NCBI RefSeq assembly: GCF_003473485.1
Contig: NC_053046.1
Location: 9,868,001-9,932,000 of the forward strand
Source: Medicago truncatula
Taxonomy: Eukaryota > Streptophyta > Magnoliopsida > Fabales > Fabaceae
Direction: 5' to 3'
DNA length: 64,000 nucleotides
Below, piece by piece: positions 45,893 through 58,866 of this stretch. Under the pieces are notes generated by a model. The model was given only the letters and a program-made list of their open reading frames with translations. It searched no databases and was not told where the DNA came from. Within the stretch, counting starts at the first letter, position 1, and every line of letters starts with the position of its first letter. A program made the position numbers and the translations under genes.

Positions 45893-46679
45893 GTGTGTTT
45901 GGATTGGGAAATTTTAAAGAAATTAAAATTTTAGGCAATTTTTTTTTTTTTGTGGTGGCTGGGGTTTGAACCCCAGACCTTGCATATTTTATGCATTATC
46001 TATATCAACTGAGCTAAGCTCGCGAGGACAAATTTTAAACAATTTAAATGATTCAATTAAATTTCTTTCATTTTTCAATACTTTTGTTTGGGTGGAGTAA
46101 TAAAAAATTTCAATGTCATCATCATTTTTGGGAAACTTTCATAAATTTTAATTTTTTTTGGGCCAAATTTGAAAATTGAAATTATGGGCCAATTTGTAAA
46201 TTTCAAAAAATTTGAGGGGTCAAATTATAATTTTTAAAAAATTGAGAGGTCAATTTATAATTTTTTGGAAATTTATTGGGGTCAAATTGAAAATTTTGAA
46301 AAAATTAAGGACCAAAATGCAAAATTTGAAAGATTATAACAATGAAGAATTTTGAATTTCTATAAATTTAACTTGAACAAAATACTTCATAAATTCCCAT
46401 CATTTTGAAAATTCTTTATTGGGGTCAAATTGAAAATTTTGAAAAAATTGAGGACCAAAATGCAAAATTTGAAAGATTATAACAATGAAGAATTTTGAAA
46501 TTCTTACCTTTTAGGTGTCATTTGAATTTCTCTGAATTTAACTTGAACAAAATACTTCATAAATTCCCATCATTTTGAAAATTCTTCAAATTATTATCCA
46601 AACAATGGAATTCACCTCAAAGTATTTGAATTCCCTGGTAACATTACATTCCCTCAAAACATTCCCCCATCCAAACACA
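45893..46679. repeat. MITE-like element with nested SINE and internal tandem duplication
   Basis: The left end GTGTGTGTTTGGATTGGG is matched inversely by CCCCCATCCAAACACA at the right. Inside lies a SINE (45939-46028) and a direct duplication: the block beginning ATTGGGGTCAAATTG at 46275 recurs at 46418, about 143 bp apart, and the second copy has extra bases. The right end is 10 bp upstream of the ATG of the H3 pseudogene. Confidence 0.65.
45939..46028 (-). mobile_element. tRNA-derived SINE
   Basis: The minus strand shows an A box (AGCTTAGCTCAGTTGAT), a B box (GGGGTTCAAACCCC) and an A-rich end (plus-strand T run at 45939-45951). It lacks a full cloverleaf and an acceptor stem, so it is not a tRNA gene. 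Confidence 0.8.
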
Positions 46680-46689
46680 ATCAATCACC

Positions 46690-47090
46690 ATGGCAGGTAC
46701 CAAGCAAACAGCACGCAATACTGGCGGCAAAGCACCACGAAAGCAGCTTGCCACCAAAGCCGCTCGAAAATCAGCTCTGGCAGCCGGAACAGTGAAGAAG
46801 CCACACCATTTTTGTCATGGAACGGTTGCTCTTCGTGAGATCCGTAATTACCAGAGGAGCACTTCTAATAAGGAAGCTTCCGTTTCAGAGACTTGTGAGG
46901 GAAATTGCTCAGGATTCAAGACTGGTCTGAGGTTCCAGAGTAGTGCTGTTTCTGCTGTTCAAGAAGTTGTTGAAGCTTGTTTTGTTAGTTTGTTTGAAGA
47001 TACTAATATTTGCGCTATTCATGCTAAGTGAGTTACTATTATGGCAAGGATATTGAACTTGCTCGCAGAATCAGAGGCGAGAGGGCTTAG
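46690..47090 (+). pseudogene. Histone H3 pseudogene near PILS copy C
   Basis: The frame starts [19 protein letters not shown], then [20 protein letters not shown] and [11 protein letters not shown] loss of about 5 bp after YQRST shifts the frame and a 1-bp loss near 46915 restores it ([17 protein letters not shown]). A TGA replaces the codon after HAK near 47029, and another 1-bp loss follows. The end GAGGGCTTAG matches the H3 stop. It is the best-preserved H3 relic in the window, 1.5 kb beyond the PILS-C stop and convergent with it. Confidence 0.88.
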
Positions 47091-48591
47091 ATTTGATTAA
47101 GATGTTTCAAGTTAGGGTTTAGGGTTTCTGATTTATGTGTTTTTTATTCTGTTTAAATGGTTAGCTTGTTATTATCTTGTAACAGTGCTATGATTTTCAA
47201 TTTTCATAGTTTTATCATTATGCATAGCTTTGATTTGGTATGATTATTTATTAAAAGTTTTGTAGTCTTTTGTTTCTGTAACTTTGCATATGAGTCGAAT
47301 ATTATTTTAGTAAGATACTTATTTGTTAATGATTGTCACTTTTCTAGGACTACAAGGATATGATTAAGATTGAAAAGTCGCATTGAAACTTATTACACAA
47401 ATGTAGACAATGGACATGAAATTGACAGTGACGTGTGGACACCAGTAATAATTTGAGAAAATAAATTATTTGAACGTAATCACATGTGTTGGTGGCTTGT
47501 TGTTGTTAGACATTAGACATTCTTTTGATGAGAGGTGTTGGTACTACGATGATTGAAACACAATTTACGCATTCATTTCCTTTTAGTCGATTGTGGACAA
47601 CAATATTCAGTTATAGATTTCTTCTGTACACCAATGTAGATATCAAGACCTGATCAATTTTATCTGATGTGCATTCATTTGTTTTCATAGTTCCACCTGA
47701 AACTATCATTGATAATGTAATGGCTGCTTTGAGTTGTGGAAGTCAATGTGATACTAATACTATGGTACTTTGAATTGAAGGTGTGTCTAACGCGTCTTTA
47801 GTGTCGACAAACAAAGTAGAATCAAATTCAAAACTTTATCTTAGATTCTATATATACAAACAAAGGGGAAGGCACTTTTTTTGGTTCTAAAGAATAGTAT
47901 TTGCACTAATAATTTTTTTTAACTAAATAATAACTTATAAAATTCAACCGTCTAACTGTGATTCTTATTTTAATTTTCATTCATGCTTATCAATTTTAAC
48001 ATAAAATTAGCATTCATAAATATGCAAAATTAATAAAAAAATAAAACATAAATACAATTAAAGACTTTCATGAAAATGGTATTCAAAAGGAACCAAGATA
48101 ACTTTTTTTACAAGAATTCAAAATGAAAAAAAAAATTATATATATATATGAGTACATTTTCTTATCTTGATTGGAACAAAAGAGGTTAACAAAATCTGCA
48201 TGCTGTGTACTGTTTTCAGTAGTTAGTCACACAGCCATTATCCACAGAACCTTAAAGAGACTTAAGCTCTTGTGGCAAATATTTTCTGTTTTCCACTTTT
48301 AAATATGATAATATCATCTTGTTTTTAAAAAAATTTCCTTTTTCAAAGTTTAGTATAGAAACATTGAAATAAACATTTTATTATTTTCAATGTTGTCTAT
48401 AGAAAACTGGGAAATAAAAACAAAGTGATATTATTGTGATTAACAGTCAACATATAATGACCATGACACCAAACAAGTCTTAGATCTCTTGAAGAGTGGT
48501 TTTTGATAGTATACTGCTGACTGCATCTTTTTCATTCTGCCGCGCGCCATCGGTGGCGGCAGAGTATAAAAAGTCAGAAGCTGAATGCAAC
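47091..48591. other. Intergenic between H3 pseudogene and PILS copy C
   Basis: No gene. The part at 47640-47770 (GATAATGTAATGGCTGC, GTTGTGGAAGTCAATGTGAT) matches 56930-57000 near copy D, again as H3-side flank. Confidence 0.5.
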
Positions 48592-51277
48592 TCAATAAGA
48601 TAACAGCCACAGGAGAAATGTTGACCAAGCAGTGAGAGCTATGGCTGCAGCACTATATGTCCACAACAGAATAACTGAACACTCTTCATTTCCTACATCA
48701 AACAGCTGAGCCATTGTACCTACATAATGTATCATCAAATTAATTTTGAAGTTAGGAACAACAATATAATATAGGATTTAATTGATATGCACCGACAGTC
48801 TAATATATAGATTTTTACACTGTCAATCAATCATAACTTTGGGATCATTAAAAAATATTTGATTTCAGTTATATATGTATACCTTTATATTCATACAAAA
48901 GATGGTTTGTGATCCATTGACAGTGTAAAAAGTTTTACACTTAGGGTGCATCAAAATTAATCTCATGTAACGTATCTATGGCTAATGAAATAACAACTAA
49001 TGTACTTCAATCAAAACAACTTCTATGCAAATATGTAATCTAATCACTTACTAATATTCATTGCTGGTGGCATTGCATACTGCATCACCAATGTATACTG
49101 AAACAAAGGATCCACTGGGAGAAAGCCGTAACTAGCCGCGGCTTTCACAATAAACAATCCAATAACAGGTAGCAGGAAAAGCCGGGTTATGATGATGCAG
49201 ATGAGTGTCAATGGTTTTACACTTGATGATTTCAAGCCTGCCGTGAGGTTACCACCAAGCAAAAGCGTGATGCAAGGAATTGTTCCGTTCCTGCAAAGAA
49301 TTAAGTTTAAACACATAATTGTGTGGTTAAAAAAGAAGTAGAGACTTTACGGACTATTTGATTTTTATGAAGAAATTAAGGCAGATACCCAAGTAATTCA
49401 AGAGTGCTTTGGATTACTCTAAATGGAGCATTGTCTCCAATTATTAACTTCCTTAACCATGCAACCGCTCCAAAGAGGAAACCGAAAAACTGATCATGGA
49501 ATAAGTAAATGTTAAATTTGAAACAAATGTAACAAAGCAGAGAAGAAAGCAAGCAAGAAAGAAGATAAAAAAAGGGGAACTCACTATAGAAATTGCTGGA
49601 GGTGATATTAGTTCTGCTAGAAGATGAGTTACAACTTCTATTATTCTTTTAAAAAATGATTGTTTCTCCTTCTTCGACTCATGAGACTGATCTTGTTCAT
49701 TAACCTAAAAATCAATATAGTTGAGGACATTTCAAATTATCACCGTCTGAAATAAGAGTTAAAGGAATTAAAGGACCAGGATTCAAACCTGGTGAAATAG
49801 AAAAATTTAACATAACAACTAATAAGCTACATTTGCCAATTCAAAAAAAAATTATAGCATAATTTAGCTCCCAAGGTCTTACAATTTGGCTTTCAGAGTC
49901 TTCAATATAACTCGACGGTAACACTTCTATCACGGCGTTTTCATCGTCTTTTCCCTTTAGAAGGGGAGTTTCTACATTTCCTTCAAGATCTTTGTTTGGT
50001 GCCTTTAGGATCTCAGCAGCCTCAAGTGCCTTAAATCTCAATGAGCTGCTTCTTATAGTTTGAAAAGTATAGGTCCATACGAAAATACCACCAAGCTACA
50101 ATCGAAAAATTATCACAAGACAATACAATAAGATACACATACTTCTGATAGAAGTCACGTCTAGTGTCCGACATGACACTGACGCAGGCGATTATATTCA
50201 ATTAATCATATTCTCAAATTATTATTGGTGTCGATGTGTGAGTGCCGTGTCCGGTGTCTATATCAGTGCTTCATAGAGTAAAGTATAAAAATGTGAATAG
50301 GATGATGATGCCTTACTGCCATAGAGAAAGATGCATATGAGAGTGCATTACTGCGACAAACATCACGTGCACCAAATGGACCTCCTTTCTCATCACATAT
50401 TGCTGGGATGATTACAATTGGCAAGTTTCCCATGTTTCCTGGTTAATTAAAGCATAATTCATGAAATCAGATAATTTTAGATAAAGTTTTTCATACAGTA
50501 ACTTTAATGCTATATTATGTTATATTGTAACAGTTACAATTATTTATCTATTCAACAAATGCAACTTTCCAAAAATATATTTTAGAAATATCTCTCACAA
50601 TACCTGATGAACAAGCAGCAATAATAAGACCTTCTACTTTCAAGTTAGGTCTTAGTAATTTTACTAATAACCATCCTAAAATCCCTCCAATTAAGAAGGT
50701 GAGTCCAACATTAACAGGCATAAACCACCTGTATCAATCAGAAATAAACAAATTGATTACCGTGATAGCAAAATCAGAGCTATTTTCTGAGAGTCGAAAA
50801 CTTAAAAGCCATATGTACCATGATATCATATCTTGAAGTGAAACACTTTTGGCAAAACTTGAAAATATAAGAGAAGGAGTGAATATAAAGAATACAACCT
50901 GCAAAACAGATAAAGCAAAAAAACAAAACAAAGTCACTACTTTCCGATTAGAATCGGCTAAGGAACCTTAAATCAATGACCGAAATCAATGAATGCATGT
51001 AAGTGCGTGATTTTCTAAATAGAGAGAAATATTTGCTCTTCACATTGAAAATGTGTTATGTGCATATACAATACTATAAGTGTTACTTATATTTAAATTG
51101 ATTAATATATTTAATTTAGCTTGAAATTGAATCACTTACCTTGTTCAAGGATTTCCTAAAATCTGGTGAAAGAAGATTATTGAAATACTGAGTGGCCATG
51201 AAAGCTCCCAATGCACTAACAAGTAAGACTTGAATAACTGGCATAGAAGCCACTTCCAAAAGTTGTACAAAACCCAT
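48592..51277 (-). CDS. PILS copy C, PIN-LIKES auxin carrier
   Basis: Exons on the minus strand: 51140-51277, 50819-50898, 50604-50728, 50317-50438, 49883-50095, 49585-49704, 49389-49489, 49052-49290 and 48592-48719. The sum is 1266 bp (421 residues plus TGA), identical in structure to copy B. Exon 6 reads [18 protein letters not shown], then [13 protein letters not shown] without a stop. The two hydrophobic halves, the central loop with [16 protein letters not shown] and the motif [12 protein letters not shown] are intact. Expected role: auxin transport across the ER membrane. It shares with copy B a short foldback sequence in intron 4 (GTGTCCGACATG), which indicates a B-C ancestor. There is no retrotransposon in this copy. 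Confidence 0.9.
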
Positions 51278-52146
51278 CTTTTCTTTTGATTTTCTTATTG
51301 TGCTGCAACTGAATTATACTATACACACTTCTTGTATTTGCTGCTGAATCTGAACACTTTACTTTGAATTTATTTCTGTAGGTGAGAAAGATGAATGATC
51401 AACGACCAATTCTTATTTACTGAGATGTAGGGTCAAGGACCAATGAGTCAGTGAGTACACTAAATACACGTTTGCATAAATTTCTTAACAATGAGACATG
51501 ACATCATATGTCACGTGCTTGATTGTTTAGACCAAACCAGATGCAGTGACGACCACATTTAACTTACTAGTATCAATCAAAGTGTATATTATTGCCATAA
51601 ACTATGTAACATTATTAATTCAAAAATACAATGTTGTATTGCTTTATATGCTGGTGCATGACAACATGAAAAATTATTGGTTTAATGACAATACATCCTC
51701 CCTACATAACTTACTCATTAAATGTGAAACTGTTAACATCTCCGATCGCCCACTATTAGACATATGTTCTAATTAATATGTCTAAGTGACTCGTTAGTAG
51801 GTTGGATAAAATTTTGATCGGCTTAAGAGTACGGCTACTAAAGTCTTTTCTTTAAGCCGATCAATAAAAAAATATTTTTCATTAGATTATATAAACAAAA
51901 TGTTTCTTATGCAGACAAAAATGATTCATATAAACTTATTTGATGCCTCACTTTTTATTAAAAAATTGTTGGATTGACTTTCGATAAACTCTAATTCCAT
52001 CTTAAAATTTGAGTTTGATAACTCAATCTTATCAAATTGGTTTATAACACTTCTTTGACAGAAATTTTTATAACATTTATGAACACATTTTCATGTGTTA
52101 TCTCATGCTCCCCCTAAAAAATTAAGTATCATTCCAAACAATCATG

Positions 52147-52149
<3 letters not shown>

Positions 52150-52199
<50 letters not shown>
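52150..52199. repeat. (TAA)n microsatellite
   Basis: About 16 uninterrupted TAA units. The corresponding regions of copies B and D lack the expansion. Confidence 0.95.
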
Positions 52200-52200
<1 letters not shown>

Positions 52201-52486
52201 ATTATTTAATTGTTATATTTCTTCAAAGAACGGAAGAACCTTTCAATTGCAAACCGTAAATGTCCAATATGTTAAAAGAAGTATACAATTTGTTTAGTTG
52301 ACATTTGATTTATTTATTATTTAAAGATAAACCTAAAGTCATATAAAACTAGTGTACTCTAATTTCTTACATAAAAAATGGGTGATTTACTTTGTTATAT
52401 AAAATATAAACAAAAGGATAAGAGAATCAATGTTGATTGTATGCAATGCAACTTGCATCCCTCGAGTCACATCTAATTTGGTCATT

Positions 52487-52798
52487 GTTTTTGTAAGTCA
52501 CTTTTGATTTAATCTTCAACTCTATTAATATTTTAAAATAATTTTTATCTTTGTCAAAAGTTTCTCAATTAGATCTTTGTATCTATGTTTTTGTCACATG
52601 TCAAGGGATTTAATTGAGAAATTTTTGACAAAAACATGAACTATTTTGAGATATTGTCCAAAGTTTCTCGATTAGATCTCTTTCTCTTTGTTTTTATCAC
52701 AAAACGAGAACATAATTAAAAACTTTTAACAAAGACATAGATTATTTTGAAATATTACTAGAATCGAAGACTAATTTAAAAGTGACTTAGAAAGACAC
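52487..52798. repeat. Foldback MITE
   Basis: GTAAGTCACTTTTGATTTA with ATATTTTAAAATAATTTTTAT at the left is inversely matched by ATTATTTTGAAATATTAC with TTTAAAAGTGACTTAG at the right. Inside, TTTCTCAATTAGATC and TTTCTCGATTAGATC form a short direct repeat. Confidence 0.7.
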
Positions 52799-53520
52799 AT
52801 AGATCAATTTAATTGTTTACTCGGTCCAAATTCTATGTAGTGCATGAGAGTTCAAAATAATTTTACTTTTTCAGAAAGAGTCCAAAATAATTAGAATTTC
52901 AAAAATTACAGGGAAATGGGATAAGTTTTTTATTATACGTGTTGCTACAGTGTACGCATGAACTTGTATGAAACATCCTCCACGTGAATTGAAAGGTTTA
53001 TTCCATTGTTACGTCTTTGTGACAAAAAATATTTATTATGATTGATTGTTAATTTGTTGTTATATATATATGACAATGTACAGCGAGCTATTTTGTCAAA
53101 TTGCACATAATTGAAAATAGATAGAGGGACATTGAACCAATAGAAAATTAGAGAGACTAAAATCACACATAACTCAAATTAGAGGTACCAAAATGATATC
53201 TTAGCCACATATATTTTAGCAGAATGGTCACGTCTCTGAAGAGTAATAGTTTTATTTATACACATAAAAAGAAAGTTATAGTTGTAAAGTTGTACTACAA
53301 TTGTATTATTGATTATTATTATTCTTATTATATGATAATCTGATTAGATTGTGTAAATATTTGGCCATCGGAATGTAGCTAGCTATTAGCCTGTTAGATG
53401 CATTGTATTCCATCAATCATTACCATTTTCATATCAAGTCAAAGAAAAGAAACTTTCAATTCAATAATCCCGGCTTATACGTTGAGCTAAATATGAGTTG
53501 GTTATACTAATGGATCTGTA

Positions 53521-54339
53521 GTATTGAAGGCTCTTGAAAAATGATTATGTTGCAAGATGATGGCCCTTTAAATTTAAACAAATATTCCTATTTTAAATGA
53601 TAAGTCTCTAGTTAGTTTTTGATGGAAGAATATCTTAAATAACAAAAAGTTTATTTATGGTCCAAATCTTTCTTAAATTGTGTAGAGTCAAAATTGCACA
53701 ATGGCAAAAGATGAATTTAAACCTTAATTCAAAGGGCTTAAAACAAAGTATATAATATATTATCATTAAAAAAAACATGAAAGTATATAACATGAGCATA
53801 AACAAAGAATAAAACAAAAACATATTATACAAATGACCAATAAATGAAAGAATATGCTTATGCATGTTGAAGCTAGAGAGATATGGAATGAACCTGGGAA
53901 ATGGAGGCTTTGGGCCACGTCAATATTCTTTAGGGAAGCTGAGCCAATTGTGCTTTGTCTAAATGTGCCTACCTTGTCTTCTGTATAGTATATATATGTA
54001 TAGAACTATATATAGTTATACGTGGAGAGGGATATGAAAGAAATTGGCAAATTGGTACCCCAATCATGTGGGAGTAAAAAAATTGATTATTTCCTCTAAC
54101 TTCAACCAAACCCAACGTAGTCATCAATGACGCAAGTGGGATGAACACAAAACAAATACGGTTCTATGCGATGGCTTTCATTCATATAATCCGTGTAATG
54201 CGCACGGGTAATAAACTATGCATTTTTTTTGTTATTCAAAAAAACAAATGTCATTCAAATGTTTTCTAGGTGTGTTCCTATGAACTTATCTCGGTTGATA
54301 AGGACAATGCATAATATATATGTAAAGTTTGAAGTTCGA
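53521..54339. other. Intergenic, no gene seen
   Basis: AT-rich, no coding or repeat structure recognised. Confidence 0.5.
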
Positions 54340-54720
54340 ATTCCGGAGTTACTAGAGACACAAAAGATCTTAATTTTACTAAATTTATTACTCATCCTGT
54401 CATCCATATGAAAGATATGTGCACACAATGACTCAAGATCTCAATAAACTAGAGTTTCATTCCCTTCCGGTCTCAATCTTGAAATAAATCCTTTTTACCA
54501 TTTGATAATTTAGTTCTCCATTTTGAGTTCTCCAATAAATTAAAAGATCTAAAAATATGACATTATACTACTACATAACAATAAATTATAAAATTCAGAG
54601 TCAATATGGGTCCAGAAACCATCCAAAGTCCAAGTATCATTTTTTCTACCATCTGAAAACTTAACAACAACCGGATAAAAATCAAATCTCATAGTTTTTG
54701 ATGCACTAATGTTGGTTGAA
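54340..54720. repeat. Second copy of the 34.8-kb segment
   Basis: Matches 34803-35290 in order and orientation (see that entry). Here it has no H3.3-like stub in front. Confidence 0.65.
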
Positions 54721-54771
54721 GATAGTGTGAAAACATCATAGTGTAGAGAGACTAGCTATGATCAAATGTAG

Positions 54772-54910
54772 TTTTTTTTTTTTTTGTAGATAGACGAAAT
54801 GGCAAAGCCATTATAAAACTCACACACACAAGTGGAGGTACCGGGGTTCGAACCCCGATCATAGCATCCGGCCTAACAATTTCGGCATTTTGCCAGTTGA
54901 GCTAGGACTT
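54772..54910 (-). mobile_element. tRNA-derived SINE
   Basis: On the minus strand: A box CCTAGCTCAACTGG, B box GGGGTTCGAACCCC, then ACCTCCACTTGTG and an A-rich 3' end (plus-strand T run at 54772-54785). Clear polymerase III boxes and tail, no tRNA fold. Confidence 0.85.
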
Positions 54911-55198
54911 CTGCATAAATGTAGTTCTTTATTTGACCATATGCTGGGGAAGTTAATTACCTCAATTTCTTTCCTTCACTTTTTATGTCGTAGAAACACA
55001 CAATCTGTCAATAAATTAACTTGAAACATATACATATTCTCCAAAAGTTATTATATATATCACCCAAAAAAATTAGGATTTTATCGGATTCATATTTCAA
55101 AGGATAAAATAAAAATTTATAATTATTTTTTTCAAGGAAAAAGTTATAATTGTTGTTGACAAGATAAGAACTTCTATTTAAAATATATTATTTTATAT

Positions 55199-55812
55199 AA
55201 TATATACTAAATTGGTTCAATTTGGTTATATAATTTGTCGTTTATTTTTTTGTTGTACATTTATCTTTAATATTTGTAAATAGAACAAATTATCATAATT
55301 GTTATATTTTTTGTATATATGCAATGAATTATAAACATAAATTGGTTACTAATTAAATATATTCCATAAATTTTTTTATTTGATTACGCTCTAACTTTAG
55401 AGGATAAAATTTTAAAAAAATTCTAGTGGTGACAACATGTGAACACATTTAATTAGTGACATTATCTTCAACCAACATTATCCCATATATCTATGTCTTT
55501 TATTTCAAGGCATAGATTTGAGGGATAGTGTTGGTTGAATAGTGTCAATAATTAAATGTGTTAACATCTTGTCAGGGATACTGGAATTTTTTTTAAAATA
55601 TTATCCTCTAAAATTAGACCGTAATCAAATCCAAAAATTTATGGAATATATTTAATTAGTATCCAATTCATGTTTATAATTCATTGTGTATATACATTAA
55701 AAATATAACAATTATAAGAATTTGTTCTAGTTACAAATATTAAAAACTAAATGTGCAACAAAACATTAAACGACAAATTATAAAACAAAATTGAACCAAT
55801 TTAGTATATATA
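55199..55812. repeat. Long foldback element (arms about 300 bp)
   Basis: The left arm (55199-55495) and right arm (55510-55812) are inverse copies. The outer ends are TATATATACTAAATTGG and CCAATTTAGTATATATA. The inner ends meet around a 14-bp loop (left ATATCTATG, right CATAGATTTG). Arms are roughly 90 percent identical by eye. The right end lies next to the H3 C-terminal fragment. Confidence 0.85.
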
Positions 55813-55820
55813 AGAGACGC

Positions 55821-55932
55821 ATTGTTGTTTCTGCTCTTTGAGATACGAATATTTGCTATTTATGCTAAAAGCGTTACTATTATACCTAAGGATATTCAAC
55901 TTGCCAAAAGAATCGCAGGCGAGAGGGTTTAG
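55821..55932 (+). pseudogene. Histone H3 C-terminal fragment near PILS copy D
   Basis: The plus strand retains TATTTGCTATTTATGCTAAA, GCGTTACTATTATACCTAAG and GATATTCAACTTGCC, ending GAGAGGGTTTAG, which correspond to the last 35 codons of H3 with substitutions and a 1-bp change. The rest has been lost, possibly with insertion of the adjacent foldback element. Confidence 0.8.
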
Positions 55933-58866
55933 ATTTGTTACGATGTGAAAAGTTATAATGGTGAAGTTTGTGTTTTATAGCTTGGGTTATGTTACTGATT
56001 TAGATGTCTATTTTCTTGTAACAATGCTCTGACCTATGATTTTGTAATATTATTGTTATGCATTTTTTTATTTAGTGTATTGCTTTTGTTTGTGTAACTT
56101 CGCATATAAATTGAATATTAATTTTCTAAGTTAATCTAGTTGGGTTGGTTAAGTGGTGTTGGCTTGAGATATTGGAGTGTGATCCTCCTTAAAGTTTTAT
56201 GTTTAATTTTTTTTTGTGACAATTTGGATGAACTGGTTTAGTTTCTTGAAGAAAAAAAAAAACTCTTTATAATTTAATGATTTTTTTTTCTCAGACTAAG
56301 AGGGTATGATAAAAATATAAAATAATTGAAATTTAATGGCTTGAAAAAAAATGAGTTATAAATTAAAAGAAAGGAAGGGTATGGAAACACATAGATAAAT
56401 GGAGAGGTTTGTCTCGTGCTGCTGCTCGTAATACATGCATAACCGAATAGTATTTGGGTGACATTATGGTTGTTGACATTGGTAATATTGATCAACCACA
56501 ATGTTACAAGTGTACAAAAAAACAAAAACAAAAAACTTATGAAAGAGGGAGCGAGAGAAAAGAAAATCACTTATAACATTATGGTTGATCATTATCACCT
56601 ACCACAATATCACCCATGAACAACCACCAACCCTAATCTGTTTGTCCAGCTCTATGCGCATTTTCTCAAATGGAATGGAAGAAAGAACATATTAATTAAA
56701 GAAACTCATCTTTTTTATCTCTTCCTAACTATATGTTTATAACTTTCTTTGAACTACGGTTTCAAACTTGTAGGAAGTTTTGTTCCCTTTGATGCTCACT
56801 TTCGTAGACAATAATGGAAATTTGATGGCTTAAAAAGCTTGGTAGCAGTGTCACTTTTGACCGTAGGTGTGTGAGGTGTTTTTACATGTATTAGTGTTTG
56901 ACACTAACATATGTGATTCATTTGTACTCCTAGTTCCACTTCAAATTATCATTTGATAATGTTATGGCTGATTTAAGTTGTGGAAGTCAATGGGATACCG
57001 ATGCTTATTGTTGACACAAGTATGCAATTGTATGATATAAACACGTGTTGCCACATTAAAAATTTCTACTATTATTAATAACGAGTGATGACACCTTGTC
57101 ATAACAGTATTTTAATAAGACATTTTGCCATCTTTTAGGCAAGTACTTGAATGTTTTAGTTGAGTTTTCTAATAAGTTGAAGAAATGTTCATGAAATAGA
57201 AGAATTACACTGAAGATCTTTAAACTAGACCAATTAATCCTAACCAGGCAACTATGTGGCCATGTTGTACTCTTTAGAAGAAGTATCAAGGGATCCCTTA
57301 GGGTATAGTCACTAGACGTTTCAGTGAAGAGAAATGGGACAAAGAGTGAAGAAAATGAATGAACTAGCTACGCCTCGTGCAGGCTGAGGAAAAAAAAGGA
57401 ATGGACGTGCCACTACCTTATGCGCATCACACAGAGGAGGCTCGTGTGTCGCACATGTCTGTTACTGAACTAGTGGATTGCAATTTCCTATATAAGGCAA
57501 CGGACAAAACTGGTTTAGCGTTCGATTTTTTATGAAAAGATGTTGAGGAATACAATTTATGAAGGATCTAAATTGAAGATCAAACTTGGAAACAGGATTG
57601 GGGCTTCTACATCATCATCATCTATTCATGTATAATTCTTCATAAATATTAGTCATGTTTAATTTCATCATAAGTTGTTGAGTTTTTTAGATTAGGTCAA
57701 GTAGATGATCTTCTTCGTAGTTTCCTGAACCATATAATCCATAGAGTACTCTTTTACGCAATTGCAAGATTAGTCTTTATTCGGTTAATCTTTGTTCTCA
57801 ATGACTTTTGTATGTTTACTAATATATAAATTTATCTAGGTATCAAATGGCTACTAACCCTAACGTTTGAGACTTTACCTAAGTTAAGAGTTCAATCAAT
57901 AATAGCTTTAGACATTGTATTATCTCATTTGTGATACTTAGTTTAACGCATGATCAAACCTTCGATGATTATAGACTCGACTAAGATATTAGGAGGTTGT
58001 GATCAAAGAAGAGAGTTATGAGCCAAGACATTGGTCATAACTATTTTGTTAAATCATGTAATTCTAAGAGAACAATTGTAGTAACTAGACACGATTATCA
58101 AGTAATGAAAGAGAAGTGAAACAAAAATGACTTAATCATCTCTAATTCCTGATTTTATCAACGTCAATTTCTTTTGTGTTGAACCAAATCATATGTCATG
58201 TGCACCCCCCATTTAACATCTTTAAAAACAATGAACTTGCTCGGTAGAAATTGAAACAGCCCATGTGGAGATGAACCTATAAATTTTATTATTTAACGAC
58301 AGCTTGTTATAGTGACTAAATTATCCATCAATGGGTTTTTGTGTCAATGATAGGTGGAAAAATATTGGCCTTGTGCAACAAGGACATGCCCATTTTATAT
58401 GGTTTATGTTGTCCTTCACTTTATGAGTTCAATTGCATCTCAATAGTTTTGCTTAATAGTTTGTCTTTTGGGTATTTTCTTCATATTGTTGCTTGTTTGT
58501 TTATTCATTTTCCTTGTAGTAGAGTTGGTGTCTAATAGGTTGCTTTATTCTTGTGAAATGCTGTCAGATCAGATGCAGATTGTTACTAACTTATTGTCAC
58601 TGTCATAAAATTATATAAAAAATACAAGAAATCAAAATGAAAAAAAAAAAAAAATAGTACAATTTTGTTTCAAATACAGGACTAGTGGACAATTACATAA
58701 AAAATACACTTTACATTTTTCAATAAATAGTATATTTTTTCCTATAGAAGGGTGCAAAAATTCATATGGGTAGGAATAAGATGAAGGAATTTTGGAGGGA
58801 CATGAAAACTAATCATGTCAGACTCTTAATTTTGTTTTACGGCATTATTAGCTGAATGCAGCTCAA
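55933..58866. other. Intergenic downstream of PILS copy D
   Basis: Contains the second copy (56840-57650) of the segment at 39790-40650. The 2.9-kb stretch has no supported gene; short ORFs are AT-rich and without motif. Confidence 0.55.

Larger units (their letters stand above)
51278..53520. promoter_or_regulatory. Upstream region of PILS copy C
   Basis: Conserved with the upstream regions of copies B and D, interrupted by a (TAA)n tract and a foldback element listed separately. No gene is supported; short ORFs such as 51546-51776 have no motif. Confidence 0.55.

Noticed and set aside
46690-47031. Functional histone H3 gene
   Set aside because: The open frame is long but holds two compensating deletions, lacks the true alphaN residues, and stops before the C-terminal helix.
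52150-52199. CRISPR-like or regulatory array
   Set aside because: It is a simple TAA microsatellite; there are no spacers.
54772-54910. Possible tRNA gene (good A and B boxes)
   Set aside because: No acceptor stem or anticodon arm can be folded, and an A-rich tail follows; this is a SINE. The same applies to 45939-46028 and 13036-13140.
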